Assembly: GCA_004114245.1 (NCBI GenBank)
Contig: QZWS01000076.1
Location: 1-29,477 of the forward strand
Origin: Zoopage sp. CT-All
Lineage: Eukaryota; Zoopagomycota; Zoopagomycetes; Zoopagales; Zoopagaceae
Direction: 5' to 3'
DNA: 29,477 nucleotides
The position numbers and the translations under genes are program-made. Position 1 is the first letter of the stretch, and every line of letters begins with the position of its first letter. The notes below the pieces were generated by a model. That model saw only the letters and a list, made by a program, of their open reading frames with translations, was not told the origin of the DNA and ran no database searches. This document shows, piece by piece, positions 11,240 through 19,897 of this stretch.

Positions 11240-12043
11240 ATGATATGCATTGCTCTCTTTGTCGTCATGGTCACTAGAAGTGCAATCATCGAAGCAAGCA
11301 GCTACACTAAGCTGGCCGAAATCAACATGCACAAACCCGGCTACTGGGAGGAATTCGATGACAACCTTGGATTGCATCAACACAGTGTCGATCAACAGCC
11401 CCATATTCCCTCTTGTTTCGCTCCTTTCCAAAGCATGTTTGATTTCTCCGAATGCTCCGAGACTCCACCAGCAGCTATTCAGCCTGCCCCCATTCAACCT
11501 GCTCCCGTGGTTCAAACCCCAGGAGTGCCGTCAGTAAATGGTGGCACTGAAAATGGCGATGCGCATCCCATTGCTTATTATGCATCCCAGCACCATGTAA
11601 AACCATCGGCTATCTCGCTCTGCAGACTTCCATTGACCAAACTCAAACAAATTGCTGTGTCCCCGTCAAGTCCCCGTCAAACCCCAGCAGCCATATCCAA
11701 ACAAAAGAAACCATCTCGGCAGTGTGCTAATGGTATTAGAAAGCGATTTCCATCAGTAGCAAAAGTTTCTGAAAACAGAGAAGCATTCAATGAATATGAT
11801 GATGAAAAACAGAAGCAGATGCGTGCTTTCCAGGATGTGCTAGTTCAGTGCAAGTATTGCGAAATGCGTCCGACACTTATCAAAGCTAGATGGCATTATG
11901 TTAATATGCATCCTAATGAGAAGTGTTCAATAGCGACAACATGCAGCAGCTGTGGAGAGAAAGTGTCAGCAATGACTGCCGAAAGGCACACGTTTACACC
12001 AACGCACTGGGGTTTCTTCCATAAGCACACTGCTACTGGCTAG
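11240..12043 (+). CDS. AT-rich orphan protein with signal-like N-terminus and two C2H2-like finger patterns
   Basis: Not recognised as a known family. Starting at ATG 11240 it has 267 residues. The first ~19 (MICIALFVVMVTRSAIIEA) look like a signal peptide; the frame is also open upstream to an ATG at 11093 with another hydrophobic stretch, so the start is uncertain. The middle is Pro/Gln-rich (PAAIQPAPIQPAPVV) with a dibasic KR in GIRKRFPS. Near the C-terminus two metal-ligand-like patterns follow each other: C204-x2-C207-x11-H219-x4-H224 and C235-x2-C238-x11-H250-x5-H256. Base composition differs from the neighbours: bases 11761-11820 have 18 G/C of 60, against 35 of 60 in a sample of the downstream transporter gene (13441-13500). 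It could be a secreted effector-like protein, or a nuclear finger protein if the hydrophobic start is not used. Confidence 0.55.
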   Translation: MICIALFVVMVTRSAIIEASSYTKLAEINMHKPGYWEEFDDNLGLHQHSVDQQPHIPSCFAPFQSMFDFSECSETPPAAIQPAPIQPAPVVQTPGVPSVNGGTENGDAHPIAYYASQHHVKPSAISLCRLPLTKLKQIAVSPSSPRQTPAAISKQKKPSRQCANGIRKRFPSVAKVSENREAFNEYDDEKQKQMRAFQDVLVQCKYCEMRPTLIKARWHYVNMHPNEKCSIATTCSSCGEKVSAMTAERHTFTPTHWGFFHKHTATG

Positions 12044-12301
12044 AATGTCCAAGACATTATATGCACTACCTTTAGTACTCTCACAACATATCTGCCTTGA
12101 AAGGGAACATGCCTTGTAATTGGGCAGTCGGTTCATCCAAATGTAGCCAGACACAGCACGTGGGGTCATTGACGGAAAATTGCGAGACGGCAATTGTTCC
12201 TTTTTCTCCGCATCATACCCCGCACTCGCTATTGCCCGCGGGCCGCCCACCTACACACTCCGTGAATATAGCTAGTATATACTGCGTGCTTCGCCAACAC
12301 C
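12044..12301 (+). promoter_or_regulatory. Upstream region of the ammonium transporter
   Basis: A CACGTG E-box lies at 12157-12162 and a TATATA element at 12276-12281, about 20 bp before the ATG. I looked for HGATAR nitrogen-regulatory sites, typical of fungal ammonium transporter promoters, and saw none here. Confidence 0.35.
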
Positions 12302-13742
12302 ATGTCATCTGCGCCTCACTCGACACCGTCCGCTGCCCCGGTCATCTCGGCCGGCGACACTGCTTGGGTGCTCGTCGCCAGCAGCCTCGTCTTCCTCATG
12401 GTCCCAGGCCTGGGCTTCTTCTACTCGGGCATGGCTCGGCACCACAACGCGCTGTCGCTCATATTCCTTTCCATGATCGCGGCCGCCATCGTTTCTCTTG
12501 AATGGTGGTTCTGGGGCTACACGCTGGCCTTCTCGCCCACCGGTGGTCCGTTCATTGGCGACTTTAAGAACTTTGCGCTCCGCGGCATGGCCAAGGCAAC
12601 CACCGTACATCCCAGCGCACCGACGATTCCGGAGAGCGTGTATGTCATATACCAGGGCATGGTCGCGGTAATTACACCCGCGCTGGCCTTTGGCGCATGC
12701 GCCGAGCGTGTCCGAATCCTCCCGGTGATGGTGTTCCTCATTCTCTGGTCAACGCTCGTCTACAACATCGTGTGCTACTGGGCATACGCTCCGAACGGCT
12801 GGGCGCGGGTGTTCGGCTACCTCGATTTCGCCGGCGGCAGTCCGGTGCACATTGCGGCGGGCGTGGCTGCGCTTGTGTATGCTAGGCATCTGGGTAAGCG
12901 CCATGGACTCAGCAAGTCACCGGACTTTGACCCACATAATTATTTCTCCGTGATGCTCGGCACTGGGATTCTCTGGTTCGGGTGGTTTGGCTTCAATGCT
13001 GGTTCCGTGCGTGTTCCCATCATCGCCCCGTACTTGATCGTTGATGCTCCTGTAGGCATTTGCGGCAAATAGCCGAACGGGCTTCACGGCGATCGTTTCC
13101 AACATTGCTGGTGCGGCTGGCGGAATGGCGTGGATGCTGCTCGGCTACTGGCGTGGCGACAAGAAATGGTCCTCTTTCGGCTTTTGTTGCGGTGCCCTTG
13201 CTGGCCTCGTCGCAGCTACGCCGGCATCGGGGTTTGTAGAGCCCTGGGCCGCATTCGTCATCGGCACCCTCGCCGGCTGCGTCTGTCACTATGCGGCGGA
13301 GTGGAAGCATAAAATGGGGCTTGACGACGCGCTCGACGTTTTCGCCGTCCACGGCGTTGGCGGCTTCCTTGGCGTCATCCTCACTGGTGTCTTTGCCGAC
13401 AGAGACATCATCAGCCTGGACGGAAGCACCGCGCCAGGTGGCTGGGTAAGTGGTCACTTTATCCAAGTGCCCATCCAACTGGCGGTTGCGGTTGCCGTCG
13501 GCGCCTGGTCCTTTGTCCTCACTCACATTATTCTCTATGTCTTGGATAAAATTCCCGCACTGCGCAACCGCCTCGACCAGGAGGATGAGATCACCGGCAC
13601 AGATGTAAGTCAGATGGGTGAGTACGGCTACTCGTACATTGGCAAGATGACTGGAGAAGCGTCGTCGATGATTGAAAGCGGTGTAAATACCAAGGCAGGC
13701 TCGTTCACGTCGGCCATCGTGGTGCCGGTGACGATTGATTGA
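12302..13742 (+). CDS. Ammonium transporter, Amt/Mep family (Mep2-like)
   Basis: Plasma-membrane ammonium transporter, 463 residues, from exons 12302-13006 and 13056-13742 (49-nt intron). Seen: GDTAWVLVASSLVFLMVPGLGFFYSGM, AFGACAERVR, NGWARVFGYLDFAGGSPVHIAAGVAALVYARHLG in successive parts, and DVFAVHGVGGFLGVILTGVFAD. About 11 membrane spans are expected. Both pore histidines are present: H183 in SPVHIAAG and H334 in AVHGVGG. Yeast Mep1/Mep3 have Glu at the first position while Mep2, the starvation sensor, has His, so this copy is Mep2-like by that criterion (inference). The cytosolic tail is short and Ser/Thr-bearing. The frame across the intron restores GGSAFAANSRTG, so the border is reliable. 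Confidence 0.96.
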
Positions 13743-13751
13743 GCGGCCAGG

Positions 13752-13757
13752 AATAAA
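13752..13757 (+). terminator. Polyadenylation signal AATAAA for the ammonium transporter
   Basis: AATAAA starts 10 bp after the transporter stop codon, in a short interval before the HAP5 gene. It argues that transcription of the transporter ends before 13900. Confidence 0.5.
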
Positions 13758-13899
13758 AGTCTTTAACTGTGTGTCGGGGTTGGGAATCAAATGTGGAGGC
13801 CAAATGTGCTCATCAACGTACCAAACTGGCGATAAATTGGCCCATGACCGCTTCCAAGACGCCATTTCGCACACTCTTCAACTCCCTGCATCTGACGTT

Positions 13900-14757
13900 A
13901 TGCAGGACATCCAGCGCGACAACTACGGAAGCAGTGGAGCATCCATCTTAACTCAAAGTCGCAATCACACCGATACTACGTCGTCAACCTCGCGCTCGGT
14001 TGATATTGCAGCCGCAGTCGCAGCAGTATCGCCAGCACCGGCCAAGCCCTCTGCTGCCAGCTCCCGGAAGCGCCCGCCCTCATCCCGCACCATCTCGCGC
14101 CACCAGGCCTTGGCTGCCTCCACCACGACCGCCAGCGCAATCGATAACTTCTGGACGGAGCAAATGTCTGCGATCCGCAACACCCCCGTCATGCCTAACT
14201 ACCACGCCCTTCCTCACGCACGCATCAAGACGCTGATGAAGACGGATGATGCCATCAAACGACATCAAATCAGTGCCGAGGTCCCGGCTGTGTTTGAAAA
14301 GGCATGCGAGATCATGATTAAGGAGCTGACGCTGTGTGCGTCGTTGGAGGTGGAGCTGGGCAGGCGACGCACGCTGCAGCGCGGAGATGTGATTACGGCC
14401 GTGAGCAGGGACGATAAGTGGGATTTTCTCGTGGACGTTGTGCCTAGGGACGAGAAAGTGCGGGCAGAGGCGAAGCGGAGAGCGAATGCCAGTGATACGG
14501 CGGCTGCCGTTGATATGGGGCTGCAGGCAGAGGCCCAGGCGCTGTCCAAGCATATCCAGCCCCAGGATCACAGGAAACTTGGATCGGTGCAGCGTTTAAT
14601 TAGTGAGTCGGTGAGTTTTGACTCGCCCGTCACAGCACCCGCTGTGTATCCGGATTTAAGCAGCCTGATTGGATTGATTCCGACCTACAGAGCTACTGGA
14701 CTGGCTGATATTTCGGAGAAATCACTATGGAATGGCGCTTTCCAAGGCGGTACATGA
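13900..14757 (+). CDS. HAP5: CCAAT-binding factor subunit HAP5 / NF-YC
   Basis: Histone-fold subunit of the CCAAT-binding Hap2/3/5 (NF-Y) transcription factor. The core is clear: FWTEQM, LPHARIKTLMKTDDA, ISAEVPAVFEKACEIMIKELTL, RRRTLQRGDVITAV, DFLVDVVPRDE. It is flanked by a low-complexity Ser/Ala/Pro N-terminus and a C-terminal tail of about 100 residues without recognised motifs. From ATG 13900 the protein has 285 residues; the frame is also open to ATG 13804 (317 residues) and even into the transporter stop. I prefer 13900 because only 61 bp would otherwise remain for the upstream gene's poly(A) site and this gene's promoter, and because nothing conserved lies earlier. No intron. Partners HAP2 and HAP3 are not in this window. 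Confidence 0.9.
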   Translation: MQDIQRDNYGSSGASILTQSRNHTDTTSSTSRSVDIAAAVAAVSPAPAKPSAASSRKRPPSSRTISRHQALAASTTTASAIDNFWTEQMSAIRNTPVMPNYHALPHARIKTLMKTDDAIKRHQISAEVPAVFEKACEIMIKELTLCASLEVELGRRRTLQRGDVITAVSRDDKWDFLVDVVPRDEKVRAEAKRRANASDTAAAVDMGLQAEAQALSKHIQPQDHRKLGSVQRLISESVSFDSPVTAPAVYPDLSSLIGLIPTYRATGLADISEKSLWNGAFQGGT

Positions 14758-14836
14758 GCTTGATGGCTGTATGATATTTATTTGTATGTTCAACACCTAT
14801 GCTTAAAGTTTCCGTTCATATTGCCCATTTATTATC

Positions 14837-16397
14837 ATGTCGTTCCCATCGTCCCCGCTTTCCAACTCCGAGGCGATTCAGCTGCGATGCATGCTTTTCC
14901 CAACCTACGGAAACCGCACGGTATCTGGAAACGGCTGGGTGGTGCATGTGCGCGGTTGGGCGTTTTTCGAGCCGCGCGATTCCCGCAAACGCCGTGTCGC
15001 TCTGAGTAACCACCCGCTGCCTCCATGTGTGCTTATTAAATATGTTTCGTTGCTTGAACAGGCTTGGCTCGCACAGTGGCGCGGGTAAGCGATGCCGCCG
15101 CCGCCAACACGCTCCGTGACCGAACCGCCCTGTTCTTCTCCCGCAACGCCTCTCCCGGAACCCGGATTCTCGTCCGTGTCACCTCTGCTTACGTCAAATC
15201 ACTGCTGTCAGACCACGCAGAAGAATTTGATTCAGAAAGCGGCGACTGTGAGCCTTGTGGGCTCAGTTCATGGACCGAAGCTGCGACAACGTCGACCGAA
15301 GGCCATTTCGAGGCCCGCATTGATCTCTCCGATAATAATCTATCCTCTCATCTGCAGGACTATGAGACCATGTTGGTGGATGACACCGTGGATGTTGTAG
15401 TGCGGCTTGAGGCATGCCTACCTGGTGCAGGTGAGCTCGGGCAGTACTGGCATGGCGAGGCGACCCTCATTGCTCCCACCGGCTTCTCCGTCATATCCGT
15501 ATGACGCCTGCTATGACAGCATTTGTCACTGACGCTATGGACTTTGTTTAGGATATTGACGATACAATCAAGCACACGTCGGTGACGCTTGGCAAACGCC
15601 AAATTATCCGGAGAACCTTCTTCGATGACCTAGAGCAAGTCGACGGAATGCCGGAGCTCTACCGACGATGGCGCACCAAGACCGGGTGTCGGTTTCACTA
15701 CGTCAGCAATTCGCCATGGCAGCTGCTTCCTCTCCTTCAGAATTTCTTCCACGCCCATGCATTTCCGCATCATTCCGTGCATTTACGACAGTTTTCCATG
15801 CTCTCGGGTCGATATGATCCAATTGCGCATAAGCAGCGGGCCATTGAGCGAATAATGACGGATTTTCCCGAGCGCAAGTTCCATCTAGTCGGCGATTCCG
15901 GCGAGTGTGATATGGAGCTTTATGCTGGAATTGGTCACAGATTTCCCGGGCAAATCGTAACAATTTTAATTCGGGACGTCACCACGCCAGTCTTGACTGA
16001 TAAGATGTCAAGTCCTGCGATCGAGACAACCACTGGTCTCGGCGACGCTGTTTTATCTCCAATACGCAGTTCGTCGGGATGTTCCACCAGGTCGACGGAT
16101 TCCGGCGGCAAGGCACTCGTCACACGGTTCATGCCTCGATCGCGGTCCTATAATGACGCGAATTCTGTCTCAGCTGGGTCGTCCCCCCGTACCTCCTCTC
16201 AAATTTCCACTCTACGGTCTATAAAAAACTCGCTGGTGCTGCGCAGCACAACCCTATTGCGAACAAGCAGCACTGGCGATGTCCGTCAGGTCGCCGCGCA
16301 GCAGGAGTTTGAGACCAAGATGCGGTCAACATTGGACGGGCTACCCGGACTCCTATTTCAGACTGCAGATGATCTGCATGCCTTTTTGTTTGAATAG
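14837..16397 (+). CDS. APP1: Phosphatidate phosphatase of the App1 type (DUF2183 domain)
   Basis: Mg-dependent HAD-type phosphatidate phosphatase; yeast App1 acts at actin patches in endocytosis. Exons 14837-15005, 15062-15498, 15552-16397; 483 residues. Catalytic DxDxT is DIDDT (D203, D205, T207), directly after the second intron. Other family segments: RRTFFDDLEQVDGMPELYRRW, FHYVSNSPWQLLPLL, FPERKFHLVGDSGECDMELY and IRDVTTPV. The N-terminal ~190 residues are the usual App1 lead domain (GWVVHVRGWAF and after). The C-terminal ~120 residues are Ser/Thr-rich and probably disordered. The start gives MSFPSSPLSNSEA and is the first ATG in frame, 79 bp after HAP5. A cryptic GTAAG at 15087 was not used, because reading through keeps the frame. 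Confidence 0.9.
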
Positions 16398-16427
16398 GTG
16401 GTTTAAGGAAATAATTTAGCATGTTGT

Positions 16428-16468
16428 ATTGTTCCCATCGACTGCTATACATTTGTAATGGGAACAAT
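16428..16468. terminator. Hairpin downstream of APP1 (11-bp perfect inverted repeat, 19-nt loop)
   Basis: Arms ATTGTTCCCAT (16428-16438) and ATGGGAACAAT (16458-16468) are exactly complementary, 30 bp after the APP1 stop. In RNA this would form a stable 3'-UTR stem-loop. Its role as a 3'-end or stability element is inferred. Between here and 16766 I see no gene. Confidence 0.45.
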
Positions 16469-16766
16469 TCATGCCATGTTCTTAATTAGCGGGGGTTGCT
16501 ACGGAGGGCTTTGGGCAGCCTGGACTGCTAGCATTATACGAGGAATACCCCAACTATACATAATGAATCCGGACAATATAGGCGTAATAAAGTTCATTAC
16601 CTATATCTTGCTTCAAGCTTGAACAGAGCGACAACACATCATGATGCCCAATGACGTGGCTATCTCGCTGGTGCGAGCCATTGCTTGTACTCACAGTGTG
16701 CTTATTCTCCCACCCATTTCGCATTCCAATCCTCTGTAAAAGTTCTAGCAGTTGATCCGCACATCA

Positions 16767-17485
16767 ATGTCAATTTCTCAAAGCATTTCAAATGGCCATC
16801 GCATCATTTCTTGCAATCTTCTACGATGCATTGTTCCATATCTCTGGTCAGCAGACATTTTTCGGTTAATGTTTGCATCGCACATGACTTACAATGTGTC
16901 GAGAATCTTTATTCGACAGAAAATTGCGATTGCCAGCAAAGTAGAGCTATATGCCTGGGAGTGTAAGCCTTTCTTACTGCCAAAGCTCCGAGCTGCAGAG
17001 GGCTGCGTTTTGCCTACTCGTTGTTTAAAATTATCGTTTTACTTTGACGATACTGAGCATAGCATGGTTGGCAAATGCCCGAAACGCCACATCAGGGATG
17101 CTGTCATGGAGCTTCTGTTGAGGAACGCTGCAACTTGGTACCGTAGGTAGACTGCTGTGGGCCGCAAAAGTTTTCTTTTCAGTCTAACTCGCGACCCATC
17201 GCAGGTTTGTCATGTTCAAGGGAATACATTAGTCTAACTCGCGACCCATCGCAGTTCTATCTCAACAGCTTCTTCATTTCTTTCGCGAAACTCTCCAAAT
17301 GCTTGAAATTTCCACAAATCGCAGCACCATTGCATTCATTGCCTAAAGTAGATGCCCTCATAGCCTGGTGCTGGATCTGTCAACGATCTAGCTGTATATC
17401 TCCTGGAGAGCTTGATCGAGGAAGAGAACAATTGGCCTCCAACGGTTCTCCGTCGACATCACTGATCCGCGGATATAATTCTTGA
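16767..17485 (+). CDS. Tentative two-exon orphan gene
   Basis: No family recognised. Exon 16767-17142 and exon 17205-17485 join in frame through an intron with a good GTAGGT donor, a TCTAAC branch point and a GCAG acceptor (17143-17204), giving about 218 residues. The join runs NAATWY|RLSCSREYISLTRDP and continues to a stop at 17485. Composition is AT-rich with no membrane span or signal. The acceptor region is copied 50 bp downstream; using that second acceptor shifts the frame and ends at 17346 with a different C-terminus. The ATG at 16767 is the first in frame, but an upstream exon is possible because an acceptor-like CTAGCAG precedes it at 16745-16751. It may be chance open frame or a decayed gene. 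Confidence 0.3.
17181..17254 (+). repeat. 24-bp perfect direct repeat, 50-bp period, carrying intron 3'-end signals
   Basis: Identical 24-mers at 17181-17204 and 17231-17254, both starting AGTCTAACTCGCG and ending CATCGCAG. Each holds a TCTAAC branch-point-like element and a CAG acceptor. The sequence after each copy differs, so only this segment is shared. Confidence 0.85.
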
Positions 17486-17795
17486 TAGGGAGGTAAAAGA
17501 GGTATTCGAGGAGGTATACAGATATGCACCCTATCCTCCTAGCATTTGCTGGGTCAGTTCCACGTCGCTGTGATGGTGGTTGCTTGTAAATACAGCCACA
17601 TTGCAATCAAATCGGGTCAAATTGTGAGTACATACAGTCGGAAACAAGTCCACGGCCAGCGCAAAACTAGTGGAAGCAAGGGAATATTACGGACTTGAGG
17701 GATCATGAGTGTGGTAACGACGACGCCATCGCTGATGACGAGGTCGAACAACACACTTTGGTAATTTTCACATCAGATCGGACCACGATACGTCC
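17486..17795. other. Interval without a supported gene
   Basis: AT-rich stretch between the tentative orphan and the membrane-protein gene. A short + frame around 17483-17575 encodes an acidic segment (REVKEVFEEVYRYAPYPPS) that I could not assign. Nothing else was seen. Confidence 0.4.
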
Positions 17796-18877
17796 TCATC
17801 GTGATTGATCGGGGGCTACGACTTGGTAGTGCTCGTTGGCACGCAACCATGCCTTCTCATCACTGCGGGCCACTTGCATGACCTCCTCATCCGACTCCTC
17901 ATCGATCGTGGGCAGCCTCGTGCCGGCCTCGTGTGCGGTCACGCGCATGTAGCCTTCGCTGCGCTCCTTCCAGTGTACATAGGCAGCCAGCGGCAGCGCA
18001 ACGAAGAAAACGAGGATGAGAAGCGAGGCGAAGAACGTGGCGAGCGCGACACGGGTAGTATGCGGCAGGCGAGACCACAGTGCAGCCACACGGTGATGGC
18101 TCATGCAGGCGCGACGATGCGCCTCACGCCGGGCCTCCATCGCGGCCTGCTCCTTCGGATCGCTAGTAGCAGGGATGGTGGTGGGCGCGGCATGGAGAAT
18201 GTAGCCCTCGGCGATCACATCCATGACTTGCTCAACCAAATCGATCTGCTCGACCTTCACACCGTTGATTTCCAAGACATGTACGCGCACGGTGATGCGG
18301 CGCACCTCGACGAGATCGGGCAGCGCGGCGGCCCTGTCCGAGGGCATCACCGACGCCGGGTCCGCCACGAGATCGGACCGCACCAGGGTCTTGAACTCCT
18401 CGGTGGCAGAAACATCGACCACGGCCATGCCGACATCAAACGCCATATCAATGAGCTCACGCGGCAACACATCGGCGATGGCGGCGCTAGCCACCATGGT
18501 TGTCTGCACCACGACCTTTGACACGCCCAGCGCCACCGGCACCGAGTTGACCACCACCGGGAGGAGCTCGTTCTCGGGACGGATGTCGAACTGGAAGTCG
18601 ATATCCAGGATGCGCGCCGCAAGCAGATCTCCCGACACATCGTCGATGAGCTCATCGAACCGCGATACGGTGACAGACACGTGGGCAGGGTCACCGGCCG
18701 GGGCCGAGTCGGCGGCGATAGACTTGTCGGGCAGGGGGATGGAGACATCGATGGTGGTGGTGGCGATGTCCTTGATGGCGGGGACCGCGAGGGTGGGTAC
18801 GGNNNNNNNNNNAGGGCGGCGAGGAGGGCGACGAGGAGGACCGCCGAGGCGAGGATTGTGCGGCGTGGAAGCAACAT
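17796..18877 (-). CDS. Unknown membrane protein with N-terminal signal/anchor and C-terminal membrane span, interrupted by assembly gap
   Basis: From ATG 18877 the first ~20 residues (MLLPRRTILASAVLLVALLA) form a signal or anchor, then the 10-N gap interrupts. After the gap a long frame continues from VPTLAVPAIKDIATTTIDV to the stop at 17796, with a Val/Ala/Asp-rich, probably beta-rich ectodomain of about 230 residues, a span (VALATFFASLLILVFFVAL) and an acidic tail. The two parts are in different frames as assembled; the frame is restored if the true gap length is 2 modulo 3, for example 11 rather than 10. The frame through the Ns from an ATG at 18890 would instead give a Pro/Arg-rich start, which is less convincing. 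Predicted topology is type I, or double-spanning if the N-terminus is not cleaved. No family recognised. Confidence 0.65.
18803..18812. other. Assembly gap of 10 N
   Basis: Ten Ns in a very GC-rich stretch (ggcggcgaggagggcg follows directly). Round-number gaps are usually placeholders, so the real length is unknown. Confidence 0.95.
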
Positions 18878-19366
18878 TTGGCGTATTCACAAAGAGTTTC
18901 GGGGCGTGCAGGGCGATGGATGCGACAGGCTGGGGTGGTTAAGCAAAGCAGCTCGGCACGGCTTGGCAGTCATCAAGCCGCGTGTACCGAGGGATACACC
19001 AACATGGCCAATCGAGATAGCCGAGTGGAGAAGCAGCCAGCGGGGTGGACTGCTTTAAATGCCGCTGTAGGTCTGGCATTGGCTGATATACAGACACGTC
19101 ATTGCTATGCCTCCAGAGACAGAATGTCCCGGACCGCCATCGTGCACACAAGTTGGGTGCAGCATCTCCAGCCATGGCCGTTGCACCCTCTTTATTCACA
19201 GGCTGTGTGCCTCGCAATCAGGTGATCCACCCGGCTGCAGCATCTCCTGTCATGGCTCGTTTGCCCAATTACCGCCACCTGCTTCTGCCCGCTCTCTCCG
19301 AAACCGTCGTATCCGCAGCAGTGGGTTGGCTGACGTCGAAATGCAGTTGGCGGCAATTCTATGCTA
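18878..19366. other. Interval without a supported gene
   Basis: Probably 5' regions of the minus-strand membrane-protein gene and 3' region of the small minus-strand gene. The + frame 19102-19386 is open and contains two similar short segments (AASPAM and AASPVM, from an 11-bp repeat at 19159 and 19237), but nothing recognisable supports it. Confidence 0.4.
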
Positions 19367-19700
19367 CTAATCCAACGGCGGCATAAAGAACGCCATCTGG
19401 TACCCTAGCACACGTTTCTTAGCAGCACAGGGCAATAGCCACGGTACCCAATCTAGGCTGGTCGCAAAACGCAGGCTTCCCATCGTCGGCAACCATAGAA
19501 AACCTTTCCACAGCCGCAGCCTGGGAAGCGGACAGGGCGGCATCCGCATTGCGGAGCAACGGCGTCCCCGGACTCGGCGATGGCGTAGTGGTGCCGCCCG
19601 ACCCTATCCGCGGATTGGTCATTCTCCCGTCGAGCGGGGAGACGTCAGAAGGGGCGAGCAGGCGGGGCATCTTCAGTGGTGGAGGCCGAGCGGGATCCAT
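19367..19700 (-). CDS. Small two-exon protein of unknown function (96 residues)
   Basis: Exons 19700-19448 and 19404-19367, joined through a 43-nt intron (GTACCG donor, GCTAAG branch, CTAG acceptor). The product starts MDPARPPPLKMPRLLAPSDV, has a Gly/Ser/Thr/Pro-rich middle, an Ala-rich helix-like stretch (ADAALSASQAAAVERF) and ends QPRLGYQMAFFMPPLD. Without splicing the frame ends in a less convincing GTVAIALCC. The compact hydrophobic/Pro end looks like a short conserved tail, but I could not assign a family with confidence. It could be chance. Confidence 0.4.
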
Positions 19701-19897
19701 GTGATGACCGTGCCGAGTGACTGCTTTCTATGCTGTGCAAAGGGTGGTCTCCTGAGAGGATTGTAGCAGTCACTTTTCTTCTCCTCCCCGCTCCCGCTCC
19801 TGCACCCAGACCAAAACCAACCACCTGCTCTAACGCACAGCACATTCATCTGCGCTCACCCTGCACAGCACTACTGCAACAACAACGCTCCAGAAAC

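Noticed and set aside
13020-13874. 284-codon minus-strand open frame
   Set aside because: Antisense to the ammonium transporter exon 2; highly charged shadow translation.
17483-17575. Acidic REVKEVFEEVYRYAPYPPS segment considered as a homeodomain fragment
   Set aside because: Too short; the WFxNxR recognition helix and basic residues of a homeodomain are absent.
19102-19386. 94-codon + strand open frame with two similar short segments
   Set aside because: The internal similarity comes from one 11-bp repeat; no signal, domain or promoter support, and it overlaps the end of the minus-strand small gene.
19367-19700. Possible similarity of the small protein's Ala/Gln-rich helix and tail to SOSS complex subunit C
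   Set aside because: Only a vague resemblance in layout; the residues do not match well enough to name it.
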